Notes: a model not told the origin generated them from the letters alone. Numbered from the stretch's first letter, positions 1 to 8,082 are shown. The stretch is 33,381 bases of DNA from Desulfonatronospira sp964577315 (GCA_964577315.1 CAZNYT010000018.1:1-33381), one strand, 5' to 3'. Translations and numbers: made by a program.

Positions 1-89
1 AAGAAGTGCTGCTGGAGCCATAAAGTTATAAACAAAAGAGTCCGATAGATCCAAATAACCGCTGGTAAAACTTTTATCCCGACAGGTAT

Positions 90-104
90 TGGCAAGAAAG
101 TTGC
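90..104 (+). promoter_or_regulatory. Sigma-54 (RpoN) -24/-12 promoter
   Basis: The sequence TGGCAAGAAAGTTGC matches the sigma-54 consensus TGGCAC-N5-TTGC closely. The invariant GG (91-92) and GC (103-104) are 12 bp apart, as the family requires. It lies about 55 bp upstream of the ATG at 160. Sigma-54 promoters depend on an enhancer-binding activator, whose site would lie upstream and mostly outside this window. In many motile Proteobacteria such promoters serve flagellar genes, but that link is inference here. Confidence 0.8.
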
Positions 105-159
105 TTTGTATTATTTAGAAAACAATCCTGGGCAAAAAATTCCCCCACAAGGAGCGAGT

Positions 160-630
160 ATGAAAATCAATTCCGAATACCAACAGCAAATCAATCAAAA
201 TCTGGAAAAAACCTCCAGGAACAAATCCTCAGAGGATTTTTCCCAGATGTTGGAGCAGGAAATTTCCCAAAGCTCGGGAACCAGCCAAGGAAAGGAAAAA
301 TCCGCCCCCCAGAGCACTCAAATGATGCAGTCCACCCAGGCCTTGGGCGGTTCCCTTTTAACCATGCAGCAGCAGGAACCTTCTTTTATGCATCAGATGG
401 ACAATCTTCTCAACCAGTGGGAAAATTATGCCGCAGACATGGATTCTCCAGAATCCAGCCTAAAGCAGATCTATTCCCACCTGGAACATATCATGCAAGG
501 GGCGCGGGATCTCAAGAACTCCTCCGGCTTTGACTCCCAGCCCCAGGAAGTAAAGTCCCTGGTGGAGGAGCTGGAAATACTGGCCACTACCGAGGTTTTC
601 AAGTTCAACCGGGGGGATTATCTGGAATAG
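160..630 (+). CDS. Hypothetical protein, sigma-54-dependent
   Basis: A 156-residue soluble protein that I do not recognise. The start at 160 is chosen because AAGGAG sits 5-6 bp before it; the same frame is open from 106, but that would overlap the sigma-54 promoter. The N-terminal half is low-complexity and rich in Gln, Ser and Lys. The C-terminal half is predicted helical with two amphipathic stretches (residues about 85-145) and ends in the motif FKFNRGDYLE. There is no signal peptide, membrane segment or cysteine. The sigma-54 promoter and the Q/S-rich N-terminus suggest a flagellum-associated accessory protein, but no domain supports this. Its stop overlaps the 3' end of the convergent thpR gene by 13 bp. 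Confidence 0.72.
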   Translation: MKINSEYQQQINQNLEKTSRNKSSEDFSQMLEQEISQSSGTSQGKEKSAPQSTQMMQSTQALGGSLLTMQQQEPSFMHQMDNLLNQWENYAADMDSPESSLKQIYSHLEHIMQGARDLKNSSGFDSQPQEVKSLVEELEILATTEVFKFNRGDYLE

Positions 631-1196
631 GTGTGGATCTGCTGCGATAAAATGCAGCGTTTCAGGGCCTTATATTCTGGACCCTTAGGGGTTAAGCTGC
701 TCTGCCACAAAACTATCTGTTGTGCCGTGAAAGACGGCCAATCCATATTGTCCACGTAGCTGGAGAAACCCCTCCAGGGATCGGATTTAACAAATTTCTT
801 TATCCGGGCCAGGGTCAAGTGGGCCTTGAAAGCCTTTTTTTCCGGTTCAAACCCCAAACCGGCCAAGCCCTGATCCATATCATGGGCAAGCTCAGCAAGT
901 CTTTGCACCTCTCCTTCCACGCCCAGCCAGGCCACCCGGTACTGCCCCTTGCTTCCGAAAAATCCGCTGGAGCCTGCCTGCAAAGTCAGCTCCCGGAAAC
1001 TGAAATCATCCAGAAATTCCTTTAGGTCAGGCAATCTCTCTTCATCCACCTCTCCCAGAAATTTCAAGGTAAGATGCCAGTTTTCAGGCCTGGTCCAAGT
1101 AAGCCTGGATTGGAACTTGTCCTTCCATGCCCTTTGAATGTCTCCCAGCATTCTCTTGTACTCTTCAGGCATGGGGATGCCTATAAAAAGTCTCAT
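618..1196 (-). CDS. thpR: RNA 2',3'-cyclic phosphodiesterase (2H family)
   Basis: A 192-residue protein of the 2H phosphoesterase / LigT superfamily, the usual length for bacterial ThpR. The two catalytic HxT motifs are visible: WHLTLKFLGE near residue 41-50 and AHLTLARI near residue 125-132. The N-terminus MRLFIGIPMP is also typical. The family opens 2',3'-cyclic phosphates on RNA ends and was first described as a 2'-5' RNA ligase; the physiological substrate is unclear. It is the distal gene of a minus-strand group with pncC and a small membrane protein, separated from pncC by about 290 bp of palindromes. The ATG at 1196 is preceded by GTGGGA. Confidence 0.9.
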   Translation of the reverse strand: MRLFIGIPMPEEYKRMLGDIQRAWKDKFQSRLTWTRPENWHLTLKFLGEVDEERLPDLKEFLDDFSFRELTLQAGSSGFFGSKGQYRVAWLGVEGEVQRLAELAHDMDQGLAGLGFEPEKKAFKAHLTLARIKKFVKSDPWRGFSSYVDNMDWPSFTAQQIVLWQSSLTPKGPEYKALKRCILSQQIHTYSR

Positions 1197-1482
1197 AAAG
1201 AAATCCCACTCTTCTAGGTGCGCCTGTAAAAAATCGGATCATGAGTAATTCAGCAACAAATCAAACTCATAAGTCTTTGTTTTTATTGCCTGCCCAGTTA
1301 AACAGACCGCAGGTCTCCGTCGCAGACGGGTTTAACTTGGGACCCCTGACCCCTGCTTGCCCCGTGAAACAACTCCAAAGGAGTTCCCGCAGGGGTTTCA
1401 CAGGGGTCTCCTGCTTGCCCGGCACTGAAATAGTGCTAGGACTCCTGCAACTGCAAAAAGTCCTTTTTGCAGTTGCATCCTT
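1197..1482. repeat. Cluster of four intergenic palindromes
   Basis: The 286 bp between pncC and thpR hold four inverted repeats in series. 1294-1340 has arms CCAGTTAAAC / GTTTAACTTGG. 1360-1406 is nested: GTGAAAC/GTTTCAC around ACTCC-AAA-GGAGT. 1422-1436 has arms GCACT/AGTGC. 1446-1477 is a perfect 15-bp stem with a 2-nt centre. A direct repeat CTCCTGCTTGCCC / CCCCTGCTTGCCC flanks the second. The last hairpin begins five bases beyond the pncC stop and could act as an end-of-message structure, though no T-run follows it. No convincing gene is seen here. Confidence 0.7.
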
Positions 1483-1965
1483 CTATATCCCCCAAAACTC
1501 TACCAGCCCTCTAATCGCTCTGGCAGCCGCCTGGGTCCTTACCTGGGACCTGTCCCCGGAAAAAAGGTTTTTCTCCCAGAACACTTCTCCTTGTACGCAC
1601 CAACCCAAGTAAACCAGACCCACCGGCTTCTCCCAAGTGCCTCCTCCTGGGCCAGCTATGCCCGAAACCGACACCGTCACCTGGACCCGGGTAAGTGAGG
1701 CTGCACCCCGGGCCATGCTCAAAACGCACTCGCTGCTCACCGCCCCGCAGCTGTCCAGTATTTCCGGATCCACCCCCAGCAAACGCCTTTTCATGTCATT
1801 GCTGTAAGCTACCACCCCGCCCTGATACCACTGCGAGCTCCCGGGTTCATTGGTAAGCCGAAATCCTATGAGCCCGCCGGTACAGGACTCGGCAGTGGCC
1901 ATCTTCCACTCTCGATTTAGCAGCTCTTCAGCCAGCTTGCGTATTTCCGGGACAAGATCCTGCAT
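1483..1965 (-). CDS. pncC: Nicotinamide-nucleotide amidohydrolase (CinA C-terminal domain)
   Basis: A 160-residue stand-alone CinA C-terminal domain protein, the normal length for PncC. It hydrolyses nicotinamide mononucleotide to nicotinate mononucleotide and ammonia in the pyridine nucleotide cycle. Hallmarks are TAESCTGGLIG (residues about 24-34), YQGGVVAYSNDMK (about 47-59), GAVS (about 74) and SGIAGPGGGT (about 100-109). The gene starts 6 bp after the stop of the upstream membrane protein, so translation is probably coupled; its own ribosome binding site is weak. The N-terminal CinA domain (ADP-ribose pyrophosphatase type) is absent, as in E. coli YgaD. Confidence 0.92.
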   Translation of the reverse strand: MQDLVPEIRKLAEELLNREWKMATAESCTGGLIGFRLTNEPGSSQWYQGGVVAYSNDMKRRLLGVDPEILDSCGAVSSECVLSMARGAASLTRVQVTVSVSGIAGPGGGTWEKPVGLVYLGWCVQGEVFWEKNLFSGDRSQVRTQAAARAIRGLVEFWGI

Positions 1966-1970
1966 GGATT

Positions 1971-2396
1971 CTACCGCAAGATAAAGTTATCTATGATAAG
2001 CCACCCGGTATACGCCTGATACAAGGCTATCCCCAGCAGCACAGCACCGCTGCAAGCATGAATCAGGGGCAGAGCCACCCTCTTTTTGGGGCGTCTGTCC
2101 AGGGCTGAGCCCGTGGCGTATGATACGAGCATGAAAACGGTCATGATCATGGACCATTGGCTGTGCACCTGAAACATCTCCATCATCCCCAGTTCGTAAT
2201 ATACAGCTGCCTTGCCCAGAACCAAACCTAGAATCCAGCCGATGATCACTGACCTGCCCAGGAATACGTGTCTCTTCCAGGCAAAGGGCACCTTGTGTCC
2301 CAGGTGGGCCCTGCGAAACCTTTGCACGCCCAGAAAAAGCACGTAAAAGGCCACCAGGGTGACCAAGGCCTGAAGCACGGGATGTATCCAAAGCAT
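1971..2396 (-). CDS. Small multi-pass membrane protein (DUF4079-like)
   Basis: A 141-residue protein with about four hydrophobic segments (residues about 5-27, 45-65, 78-95 and 108-130). Histidines lie near several of them: IHPVLQ, WKRHVFLG, VHSQW and LIHACSG. This pattern of membrane helices with spaced histidines resembles the DUF4079 / cytochrome b561-like group, so haem binding is possible but not shown. I chose the ATG at 2396, which has GGAG 6 bp upstream; a TTG at 2417 would add seven residues without a ribosome binding site. It heads the group with pncC and thpR, and its promoter region is shared with the divergent potassium channel gene, where a MITE is inserted. Confidence 0.72.
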   Translation of the reverse strand: MLWIHPVLQALVTLVAFYVLFLGVQRFRRAHLGHKVPFAWKRHVFLGRSVIIGWILGLVLGKAAVYYELGMMEMFQVHSQWSMIMTVFMLVSYATGSALDRRPKKRVALPLIHACSGAVLLGIALYQAYTGWLIIDNFILR

Positions 2397-2489
2397 ATAA
2401 TTCTCCACTTGACCCAAATTAAAAAATTCTTAAGAAAGCTGAATGTCTTATACTGCTATTATCCAGAAGGGATCAAGCAGATTTTTTAA

Positions 2490-2651
2490 CAACAAAACTT
2501 AGTTCTGTAACCATGGCTCTATAAACCGCCTTACTATTATGACAGCAACTCTTTCCCTGGGTCCGAGGGTTCTGCAAACTGGGCGTAAACTGTGTGAGCG
2601 ACGCAGGCCTGTCTACAGAATTCTCGGACCTCTGGATAATAAGTTTCGTTG
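2490..2651. mobile_element. MITE copy 1 (162 bp, deletion derivative)
   Basis: The ends are terminal inverted repeats, CAACAAAACTTA on the left and TAAGTTTCGTTG on the right. TA follows the right end; the left flank is AA, one change from TA. Inside, GGTCCGAG (about 2560) and CTCGGACC (about 2624) form a second inverted repeat. It is clearly related to the 283-bp copy at 26770-27052, with the first ~110 bp and last ~35 bp nearly identical, but it lacks about 121 bp of the hairpin tip. No transposase is encoded. A TA target duplication is characteristic of IS630/Tc1-mariner-type transposition, so it is probably mobilised by such an element elsewhere. It ends 28 bp before the potassium channel start codon. 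Confidence 0.85.
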
Positions 2652-2679
2652 TAAGTTAAGAAATTCCGAGGAAAAAGCC

Positions 2680-4398
2680 ATGAAAGAAAAGCTGATGAAA
2701 ATTTTGCCCACAATAGTGGGACTTTTTTTCCAACAAAAAACCACCCGGAGCAATATCTCACTCCTGTGCAGATTTTTGCTGGTGCTCATAGTTATTATTG
2801 CAGCATACAGCATAATCTTTCACTTTGTCATGGCCTGGGAAGGCCGGGACTACCCCTTCCCTAACGGCATCTACTGGACCATTGTCACCATGACCACCCT
2901 AGGATACGGGGACATCACATTTTATTCCGACCTGGGTCGCATGTTTTCGGTGCTAGTCCTTTTGTCCGGTTTGCTCTTTTTGATAGTACTTCTCCCGTTC
3001 ACTTTCATCCATTTCTTTTATGCCCCCTGGCTTGAAGCCCAGAAACAAGCCCGGACCCCACGCAAGTTGCCCGCGGACACCAATGGTCATATCCTTCTCA
3101 GCAACCCGGATTCCTTAACTACTGCCCTAATCGCAAAGCTACCCCAATACGGATATAACTATACCCTCATAGTCCCGGACCAACAAAAAGCTTTGGAACT
3201 CTTTGACCAAAACTATAAAATCCTCTTGGGAGACCTAGATGATATGGCAACCTACCGCCAAGCCCGAGCAGATCAGGCACGTCTAGTTTTTTTCAATCAC
3301 GATGATCAAGTCAATACCAACGCGGTGTTCACACTCAGGGAACTGACCCCGGACACCCCGATAATTTCTGCTGCGGAGTCCATGGCTTCGGTGGATATAC
3401 TGGAAATGGCCGGCTGCAATCAGGTTTATCAATTTTCCGGGATGCTGGGCCGGGCCCTGGCCAGGAGGGTACTGGGCGTAAGCATGCAAGCCAACGTCAT
3501 CGGTCGCTTCGGTGAGCTTTTGATAGCTGAGACCCCGGCCATGCGCACTCCCTTGGAGGGCAAGCAGGTCAAGGAAAGCAAACTGCGCGAGACTACCGGG
3601 GTGAATATCGTGGGTATCTGGGAGCGGGGCAAATTCAACATTCCAGGACCCGATACCCGCCTGGGCTCCAATACTGTCCTGGTGTTGGCCGGCTCCCGGG
3701 AACAGCTGGAAAGCTACAACGAGATATACGGCATCTACAACCTCTCTTTTCACCCGGTACTCATATTGGGAGGAGGAAGAGTTGGCAAGGCAGCTGCCCA
3801 GGCCCTACAGGAAAGCGAGATAGATTACCGCATAGTGGAGAGAAGCGCCCGGATTGCGGAAAACCGGGAAAAGCATGTCCTGGGCAACGCAGCCGATTAT
3901 CACACCCTGAACCAGGCCGGGATTCACAAGGCCCCGTCCGTGATCATAACCACCCATGACGACAACCTGAACATCTATCTCACCATCTATTGCCGCAAGC
4001 TGCGACCGGATATCCAGATCATAAGCCGGGCCACCCAGGACAGAAACATATCCAAGCTGCACCAGGCCGGGGCAGACTTGGTCATGTCCTACGCCTCCAT
4101 GGGTGCCAACACCATTATAAACCACCTCAAAGGGGATAATGTTCTCATGGTGGCTGAAGGCCTGGATATCTTCCGAGAAAAAGTGCCCTTCTCTCTCAGG
4201 GGCAAAACCCTGGCCCAAAGCAACCTCAGGGCAAAGACCGGGTGCAACGTCATAGCTATAGAATCCTTGGAAAAAGGGACTATTATCAACCCTACACCGG
4301 ATACTGACCTGAACCCCGAGGATGAGCTCATCCTTATCGGCACCTCAGAGGCGGAAAAATCCTTCTTGACCACCTACAAGAACAATAACACACTATAA
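2680..4398 (+). CDS. Potassium channel protein with two RCK domains
   Basis: A 572-residue inner-membrane ion channel subunit. It has TM1 at about 29-50, a pore helix and selectivity filter TLGYGD at 73-78, and TM2 at about 88-112. A long cytoplasmic part follows with two tandem RCK (TrkA-N/TrkA-C) modules. The first TrkA-N lacks the glycine-rich nucleotide motif; the second has LILGGGRVGKAA, which should bind a nucleotide or other ligand. This architecture matches the MthK/GsuK group of ligand-gated K+ channels. I chose the ATG at 2680, which has GAGG about 8 bp upstream. The frame is open back to 2539, but that part is MITE sequence and should not be counted as protein. The inserted MITE probably supplies or disrupts part of the promoter. 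Confidence 0.93.
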   Translation: MKEKLMKILPTIVGLFFQQKTTRSNISLLCRFLLVLIVIIAAYSIIFHFVMAWEGRDYPFPNGIYWTIVTMTTLGYGDITFYSDLGRMFSVLVLLSGLLFLIVLLPFTFIHFFYAPWLEAQKQARTPRKLPADTNGHILLSNPDSLTTALIAKLPQYGYNYTLIVPDQQKALELFDQNYKILLGDLDDMATYRQARADQARLVFFNHDDQVNTNAVFTLRELTPDTPIISAAESMASVDILEMAGCNQVYQFSGMLGRALARRVLGVSMQANVIGRFGELLIAETPAMRTPLEGKQVKESKLRETTGVNIVGIWERGKFNIPGPDTRLGSNTVLVLAGSREQLESYNEIYGIYNLSFHPVLILGGGRVGKAAAQALQESEIDYRIVERSARIAENREKHVLGNAADYHTLNQAGIHKAPSVIITTHDDNLNIYLTIYCRKLRPDIQIISRATQDRNISKLHQAGADLVMSYASMGANTIINHLKGDNVLMVAEGLDIFREKVPFSLRGKTLAQSNLRAKTGCNVIAIESLEKGTIINPTPDTDLNPEDELILIGTSEAEKSFLTTYKNNNTL

Positions 4399-4630
4399 TC
4401 CCGGAGAGTTTTATAAATTTACTTCTACCCCTAGATTCTTGTTCAATTTTCAGCTATGGAATGCTGTCCATGGAATAATTGCCCCTGACCGACGATTGAT
4501 TACCGCTTACCTAAAAAGCAGGAAACTACGATTTGGTGATCAGTTACAAGAAAATACTGCTTGCGGTCAGGCCTAGTCGGATCGCGGCGGATAACGTAGG
4601 TTAACCCTAAAACTCAGGAGTGGAATAATT
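4399..4630. other. Intergenic region upstream of porCDAB
   Basis: This stretch must hold the por promoter. I see an 8-bp inverted repeat, CCTGACCG (4484-4491) and CGGTCAGG (4564-4571), 72 bp apart, which could be an operator pair or a leader stem. No clear -35/-10 or sigma-54 element was found. GGAG at 4617-4620, twelve bases before the porC ATG, is the likely ribosome binding site. Confidence 0.35.
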
Positions 4631-5170
4631 ATGTGGGAAATCAGACTGCATGGCAGAGGGGGCCAGGGTGCTGTTACTTCAGCGGAACTGTTGGCCCGTG
4701 CCGCTATTGCCAAGGGAAAGTTCGCACAGGCCTTTCCCAGCTTTGGCCCGGAGAGAAGAGGAGCTCCGGTCCAAGCCTTCGTCCGCGTGGACGACCAAAA
4801 AATCCGGAAAAGGGAAAAGATTTATCAGCCAGACGTTGTTATGGTCCTGGATCCATCCTTGCTGGACGTAGTCCACGTGGCTGAGGGCCTGAAAGAAGAC
4901 GGAGCGGTTGTGGTAAACTCCTCCCAGGATCGGGGGGAACTGGAACAAAAGAACAACTGGCCCCGGGCGGCCTCGGTCAACGCCACCCAGATCGCCCTGG
5001 ATATTCTGTCCGTACCCATCACCAATACCACCATGCTCGGTGCCCTGCTCAAGGCCACTGGCATCCTGGAACCCCAGGATATGGAAGAGGTGATCATGGA
5101 CCGCTTCGGGTCCAAGTTGGGCCCCAAGAATTTTCAGGCCCTTTCCAAGGCATATGAGTTAACAAACTAA
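4631..5170 (+). CDS. porC: Pyruvate:ferredoxin oxidoreductase, gamma subunit
   Basis: A 179-residue catalytic gamma domain of the 2-oxoacid:ferredoxin oxidoreductase family. The N-terminus carries the signature IRLHGRGGQGAVTSAELLA (residues about 4-22), followed by FPSFGPERRGAPVQAFVR (about 36-53), both typical of PorC. It works in the cytoplasm with the D, A and B subunits to convert pyruvate, CoA and oxidised ferredoxin to acetyl-CoA, CO2 and reduced ferredoxin. It is the first gene of porC-porD-porA-porB, 14 bp ahead of porD. A related 2-oxoacid substrate (2-ketoisovalerate, 2-oxoglutarate) cannot be fully excluded from this subunit alone, but the A and B subunits look pyruvate-type. Confidence 0.93.
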   Translation: MWEIRLHGRGGQGAVTSAELLARAAIAKGKFAQAFPSFGPERRGAPVQAFVRVDDQKIRKREKIYQPDVVMVLDPSLLDVVHVAEGLKEDGAVVVNSSQDRGELEQKNNWPRAASVNATQIALDILSVPITNTTMLGALLKATGILEPQDMEEVIMDRFGSKLGPKNFQALSKAYELTN

Positions 5171-5184
5171 ATCAGGAGTAGGAT

Positions 5185-5469
5185 ATGGCTATTCAAGCAC
5201 TTCACCCATGGCAAAAACTGGAATTGGGCACGGCCATTACCGAACCAGGCAATTCCGCTCAATTGAAAACCGGGGACTGGAAAACCATGTATCCTCTCAC
5301 TGACACGGATACATGTGTTAAGTGCGGCATTTGCCAGGTTTACTGCCCGGAGTTTTGCATCTATCAAAGCGAGGAAGGATTCTTCCTGGTAGATCTGTTC
5401 TATTGCAAGGGCTGCGGGATTTGCGCCAATGAGTGCCCCAAACAGGCCAAGACCATGACCATGGACTAG
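5185..5469 (+). CDS. porD: Pyruvate:ferredoxin oxidoreductase, delta (ferredoxin-like) subunit
   Basis: A 94-residue two-cluster ferredoxin subunit. Two [4Fe-4S] motifs are visible: CVKCGICQVYCPEFC (residues about 39-53) and CKGCGICANECPK (about 73-85). It carries electrons from the thiamine diphosphate site in PorB towards external ferredoxin. The ~35-residue N-terminal extension before the first cluster is usual for PorD. AGGAG lies 5-6 bp before the ATG. The 64-bp gap to porA is the longest in the operon. Confidence 0.94.
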   Translation: MAIQALHPWQKLELGTAITEPGNSAQLKTGDWKTMYPLTDTDTCVKCGICQVYCPEFCIYQSEEGFFLVDLFYCKGCGICANECPKQAKTMTMD

Positions 5470-5533
5470 ATTGGTCAAAAAAAGCAAATGCAACTATAAA
5501 TTGTTGTCAAACTCACCTAATACGGAGGAAAAA

Positions 5534-6709
5534 ATGAGCAAGGCTACAGGGTTGGAAGTCTCGCTGGCCATTGCCGAAGGAGTCAAGCAGGCCAACGTGG
5601 ACGTGGTTTCAGCCTATCCCATCACGCCTCAGACCCATATCGTGGAAGAACTTTCCGAATATGTGGCCAATGGAAAATTGGATGCGGAATATATCCCGGT
5701 GGAGTCGGAGCACTCCGCCATGAGCGCAGCCATCGGTGCCAGCGCTTCCGGTGCCAGGGCCTACACCGCCACCTCTGCCCAGGGCCTGGCCCTGATGCAC
5801 GAGATGCTCTTCATAGCTTCTGGCATGCGGCTGCCCATCGTTATGACCGTGGCCAACAGGGCGTTGTCCGCTCCCATTTCCATCTGGAACGACCACAGCG
5901 ACATCATGGCTGAACGGGATATCGGCTGGGTACAGATTTTTGGGGAAAACGGTCAGGAAGCATATGAGCTTTCTGTTCTCGCTTTCAAGATAGCCGAAGA
6001 TCACAGGGTTCTGCTTCCGGTATGCATCAACATCGACGGGTTCATCTTGACCCACATGATCGAACCCGTTTCCTTCATTGACCAGGAAAAGATCGATGAA
6101 TTTCTGCCGCCTTTCAAGCCCGCATTGACCCTAAATCCGGAAAAGCCGGCCACAATGGGCCCAGTAGGAGTGCCCGAGATCTACACCGAATCCCGCAAAC
6201 AAGTAGAACACGCTGCCTGGAATTCCCTGGAAGTGGTTAGGGAAGTATTCAACGAGTGGAACCAAAAGTTTAATCAGGAATTCAAACTCATAGAGAAAAA
6301 TGGGGACCCCCAGGGTAAGATCCTGTTCATAACCATGGGCTCTTTGGGGGAAACTACCATGACTGCTGTGGAGCAGCTGCAAAAAGACGGGGAATCCGCA
6401 GGCCAGGTAAGGATCCGCCTCTGGCGTCCCTTCCCCAAGCAGGATTTCCTGGAGGCTATCCAAGGCGCGGACAAACTCATTGTTGTGGACCGGGCACTAA
6501 GCCCAGGTGTACACACCGGCCCCGTGGCCCAGGAGATCCGTTCCCTCTTATACACCCAGGACATCAGGCCCAAGATCTACAACATCATAGCCGGCCTGGG
6601 AGGCAGGGACGTGACAGCTGGAGACTTCCGGGAAATGTACACCCAGGCCCGGGAAGACCAGTTGGATGAAAACTATACAATATGGGGGGTATATTCCGAT
6701 GCTAAATAG
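5534..6709 (+). CDS. porA: Pyruvate:ferredoxin oxidoreductase, alpha subunit
   Basis: A 391-residue alpha subunit. The N-terminal pyrimidine-binding domain is seen in AYPITPQTHIVEELSEYV (residues about 29-46) and EHSAMSAAIGASASGARA. The stretch NRALSAPISIWNDHSDIM (about 116-133) closely matches pyruvate-specific PorA sequences, which is the main reason for calling the substrate pyruvate. The ATG at 5534 has GGAGG six bases upstream; the frame runs back to a TTG at 5471 but without ribosome binding support. Its last 11 bases overlap porB, indicating translational coupling and a fixed A:B ratio. Confidence 0.94.
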   Translation: MSKATGLEVSLAIAEGVKQANVDVVSAYPITPQTHIVEELSEYVANGKLDAEYIPVESEHSAMSAAIGASASGARAYTATSAQGLALMHEMLFIASGMRLPIVMTVANRALSAPISIWNDHSDIMAERDIGWVQIFGENGQEAYELSVLAFKIAEDHRVLLPVCINIDGFILTHMIEPVSFIDQEKIDEFLPPFKPALTLNPEKPATMGPVGVPEIYTESRKQVEHAAWNSLEVVREVFNEWNQKFNQEFKLIEKNGDPQGKILFITMGSLGETTMTAVEQLQKDGESAGQVRIRLWRPFPKQDFLEAIQGADKLIVVDRALSPGVHTGPVAQEIRSLLYTQDIRPKIYNIIAGLGGRDVTAGDFREMYTQAREDQLDENYTIWGVYSDAK

Positions 6710-7658
6710 TAACGCCCTGGAAAACATTGAAAAAATTACCCAGAAAAACATGCCCAGGGAGGACATGATCTCTGCGGGGCACAGGGCCTGCCAGGGATGC
6801 GGCGAAATCCTGGCTCTGGCAATGGTCATGAGGGTTGCAGGCCCCAATACCATAGTGGCCAATGCTACCGGCTGCATGGAAATCATTTCTTCCCCTTATC
6901 CCCAAACCGCCTGGAAGATTCCCTGGATGCATGTGGCCTTCGAGAACACCGCGGCTGTGGCCTCAGGGATAGAATCCGGCTACAAGGTCTTGCAGCGCAA
7001 GGGCAGGATCCCGGAACAAAACCCTAATATAATAGCTGTGGGCGGTGACGGGGCCACTTTCGATATCGGGATACAATCCTTGTCCGGGGCCTTGGAAAGA
7101 TGGCACAATTTCGTATACGTTTGCCTGGACAACGAAGCCTATATGAACACCGGTATCCAGCGTTCCAGCGCCACACCCTACGGTGCTTCCACCACCACTT
7201 CTCCTCCGGGCTCCCAGAGCATCGGCCAACAGACCTGGAAAAAGGATATGCCCGGGATTGCTGCCGCGCACAACATTCCTTATGTGGCCACTGCCAGCCC
7301 AGCTTATTATCTGGATCTTATGAACAAGGTCAAAAAGGCCTTGACTGTTAACGGTCCTGCATATCTGCATATTTACTCCCCGTGTCCCACGGGCTGGAGG
7401 AGTAAGCCGGAAAAAAGCATTGAGATTGCCAAATTGGTGGTCCAGACCAACGTCTTCCCCTTGTATGAAATAATTGACGGCAACCTCAGCATAACCAAAA
7501 GGATCAAAAATCCCAAGCCGGTTAGTGACTATCTCAAAACCCAAAGAAGATTCGCTCATCTCAAAGAGAACGAGCTCAACTACATCCAGGAAACCGTGGA
7601 TGCCAATTATGCCCGGCTGAAAAAGCTGGAAGCAGATGCGGAGTCCGGGCAGGAATAG
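6699..7658 (+). CDS. porB: Pyruvate:ferredoxin oxidoreductase, beta subunit
   Basis: A 319-residue thiamine-diphosphate-binding beta subunit. Visible motifs include HRACQGCGEILALAM (residues about 26-40), a TGC motif (about 60-62), VGGDGATFDIG (about 115-125) and LDNEAYMNTGIQRSS (about 144-158). The GDG...NEAYMNTG pair is the thiamine diphosphate/Mg2+ site; cysteines at CQGC and in SPCPTGW are candidate ligands for the cluster in this subunit. The start at 6699 overlaps the end of porA (GATGCTAAATAG). A strong hairpin follows the stop at 7669-7701, so this is probably the last gene of the core operon, although the DRTGG gene on the same strand may be functionally linked. Confidence 0.94.
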   Translation: MLNSNALENIEKITQKNMPREDMISAGHRACQGCGEILALAMVMRVAGPNTIVANATGCMEIISSPYPQTAWKIPWMHVAFENTAAVASGIESGYKVLQRKGRIPEQNPNIIAVGGDGATFDIGIQSLSGALERWHNFVYVCLDNEAYMNTGIQRSSATPYGASTTTSPPGSQSIGQQTWKKDMPGIAAAHNIPYVATASPAYYLDLMNKVKKALTVNGPAYLHIYSPCPTGWRSKPEKSIEIAKLVVQTNVFPLYEIIDGNLSITKRIKNPKPVSDYLKTQRRFAHLKENELNYIQETVDANYARLKKLEADAESGQE

Positions 7659-7668
7659 CCTGTTTTTT

Positions 7669-7701
7669 CCCAGCATCCGGAAAAAAGTTCCGGATGCTGG
7701 G
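7669..7701 (+). terminator. Strong hairpin after porB
   Basis: A perfect 14-bp stem, CCCAGCATCCGGAA / TTCCGGATGCTGGG, with a 5-nt loop, begins ten bases after the porB stop. It is preceded rather than followed by a T-run, so it is not a standard intrinsic terminator on the plus strand. It may stabilise the message end or work with Rho. Confidence 0.55.
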
Positions 7702-8082
7702 TATATCAAAGAACGCTAAAGCACCTATCCAGGACTTTATCTTCCCCTGAACGATCTTGTCTTGCCCTTTTCAGCCCTTTTCACCGCTTGGTTTAAGAAC
7801 AAATTAAACTTTACATGATCCCTGGATATAGCTTATAGAAGCTTTAGCCAGGAAGCTTGGTGAGCAAGGACTCAAAATTGACCGACCATTTTTCAGGGGA
7901 CTTAACCTATCCGGTTTGCTAAACTTGATAGCTGCTGATTACAGTATATAGCTGCTACCCTTGGCTTGGCATCTGAAAAAGCACTAAGGCACAAATAGAT
8001 AATTCATTTATTCACAAACTTGTATTTTTCAGCTTTTAGAATTATGCAGGAGGAATAGACAAAAATAAGGAGGATGTTAGTT
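7702..8082. other. Intergenic region, no gene seen
   Basis: About 380 bp between the porB hairpin and the DRTGG gene. I see no convincing ORF. The base composition is AT-richer than the flanking genes, fitting a promoter region. GGAGG at 8069-8073 is the ribosome binding site for the next gene; a second purine-rich AGGAGGA at about 8049 is an unused look-alike. No clear promoter or operator could be assigned. Confidence 0.4.

Noticed and set aside
1241..1612. 123-codon plus-strand ORF between thpR and pncC
   Set aside because: It overlaps pncC antisense and translates through four palindromes; no ribosome binding site.
2539..2679. N-terminal extension of the potassium channel ORF
   Set aside because: The 47 extra codons translate MITE copy 1 and have no ribosome binding site; GAGG precedes the ATG at 2680.
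7962..7983. Second sigma-54 promoter before the DRTGG gene (TTGGCATCTGAAAAAGCA)
   Set aside because: The GG-GC spacing is off by one and the TTGC half is missing.
8011..8030. Rex redox-repressor operator before the DRTGG gene (TTCACAAACTTGT)
   Set aside because: Only one half-site is visible; the second half does not match at the required spacing.
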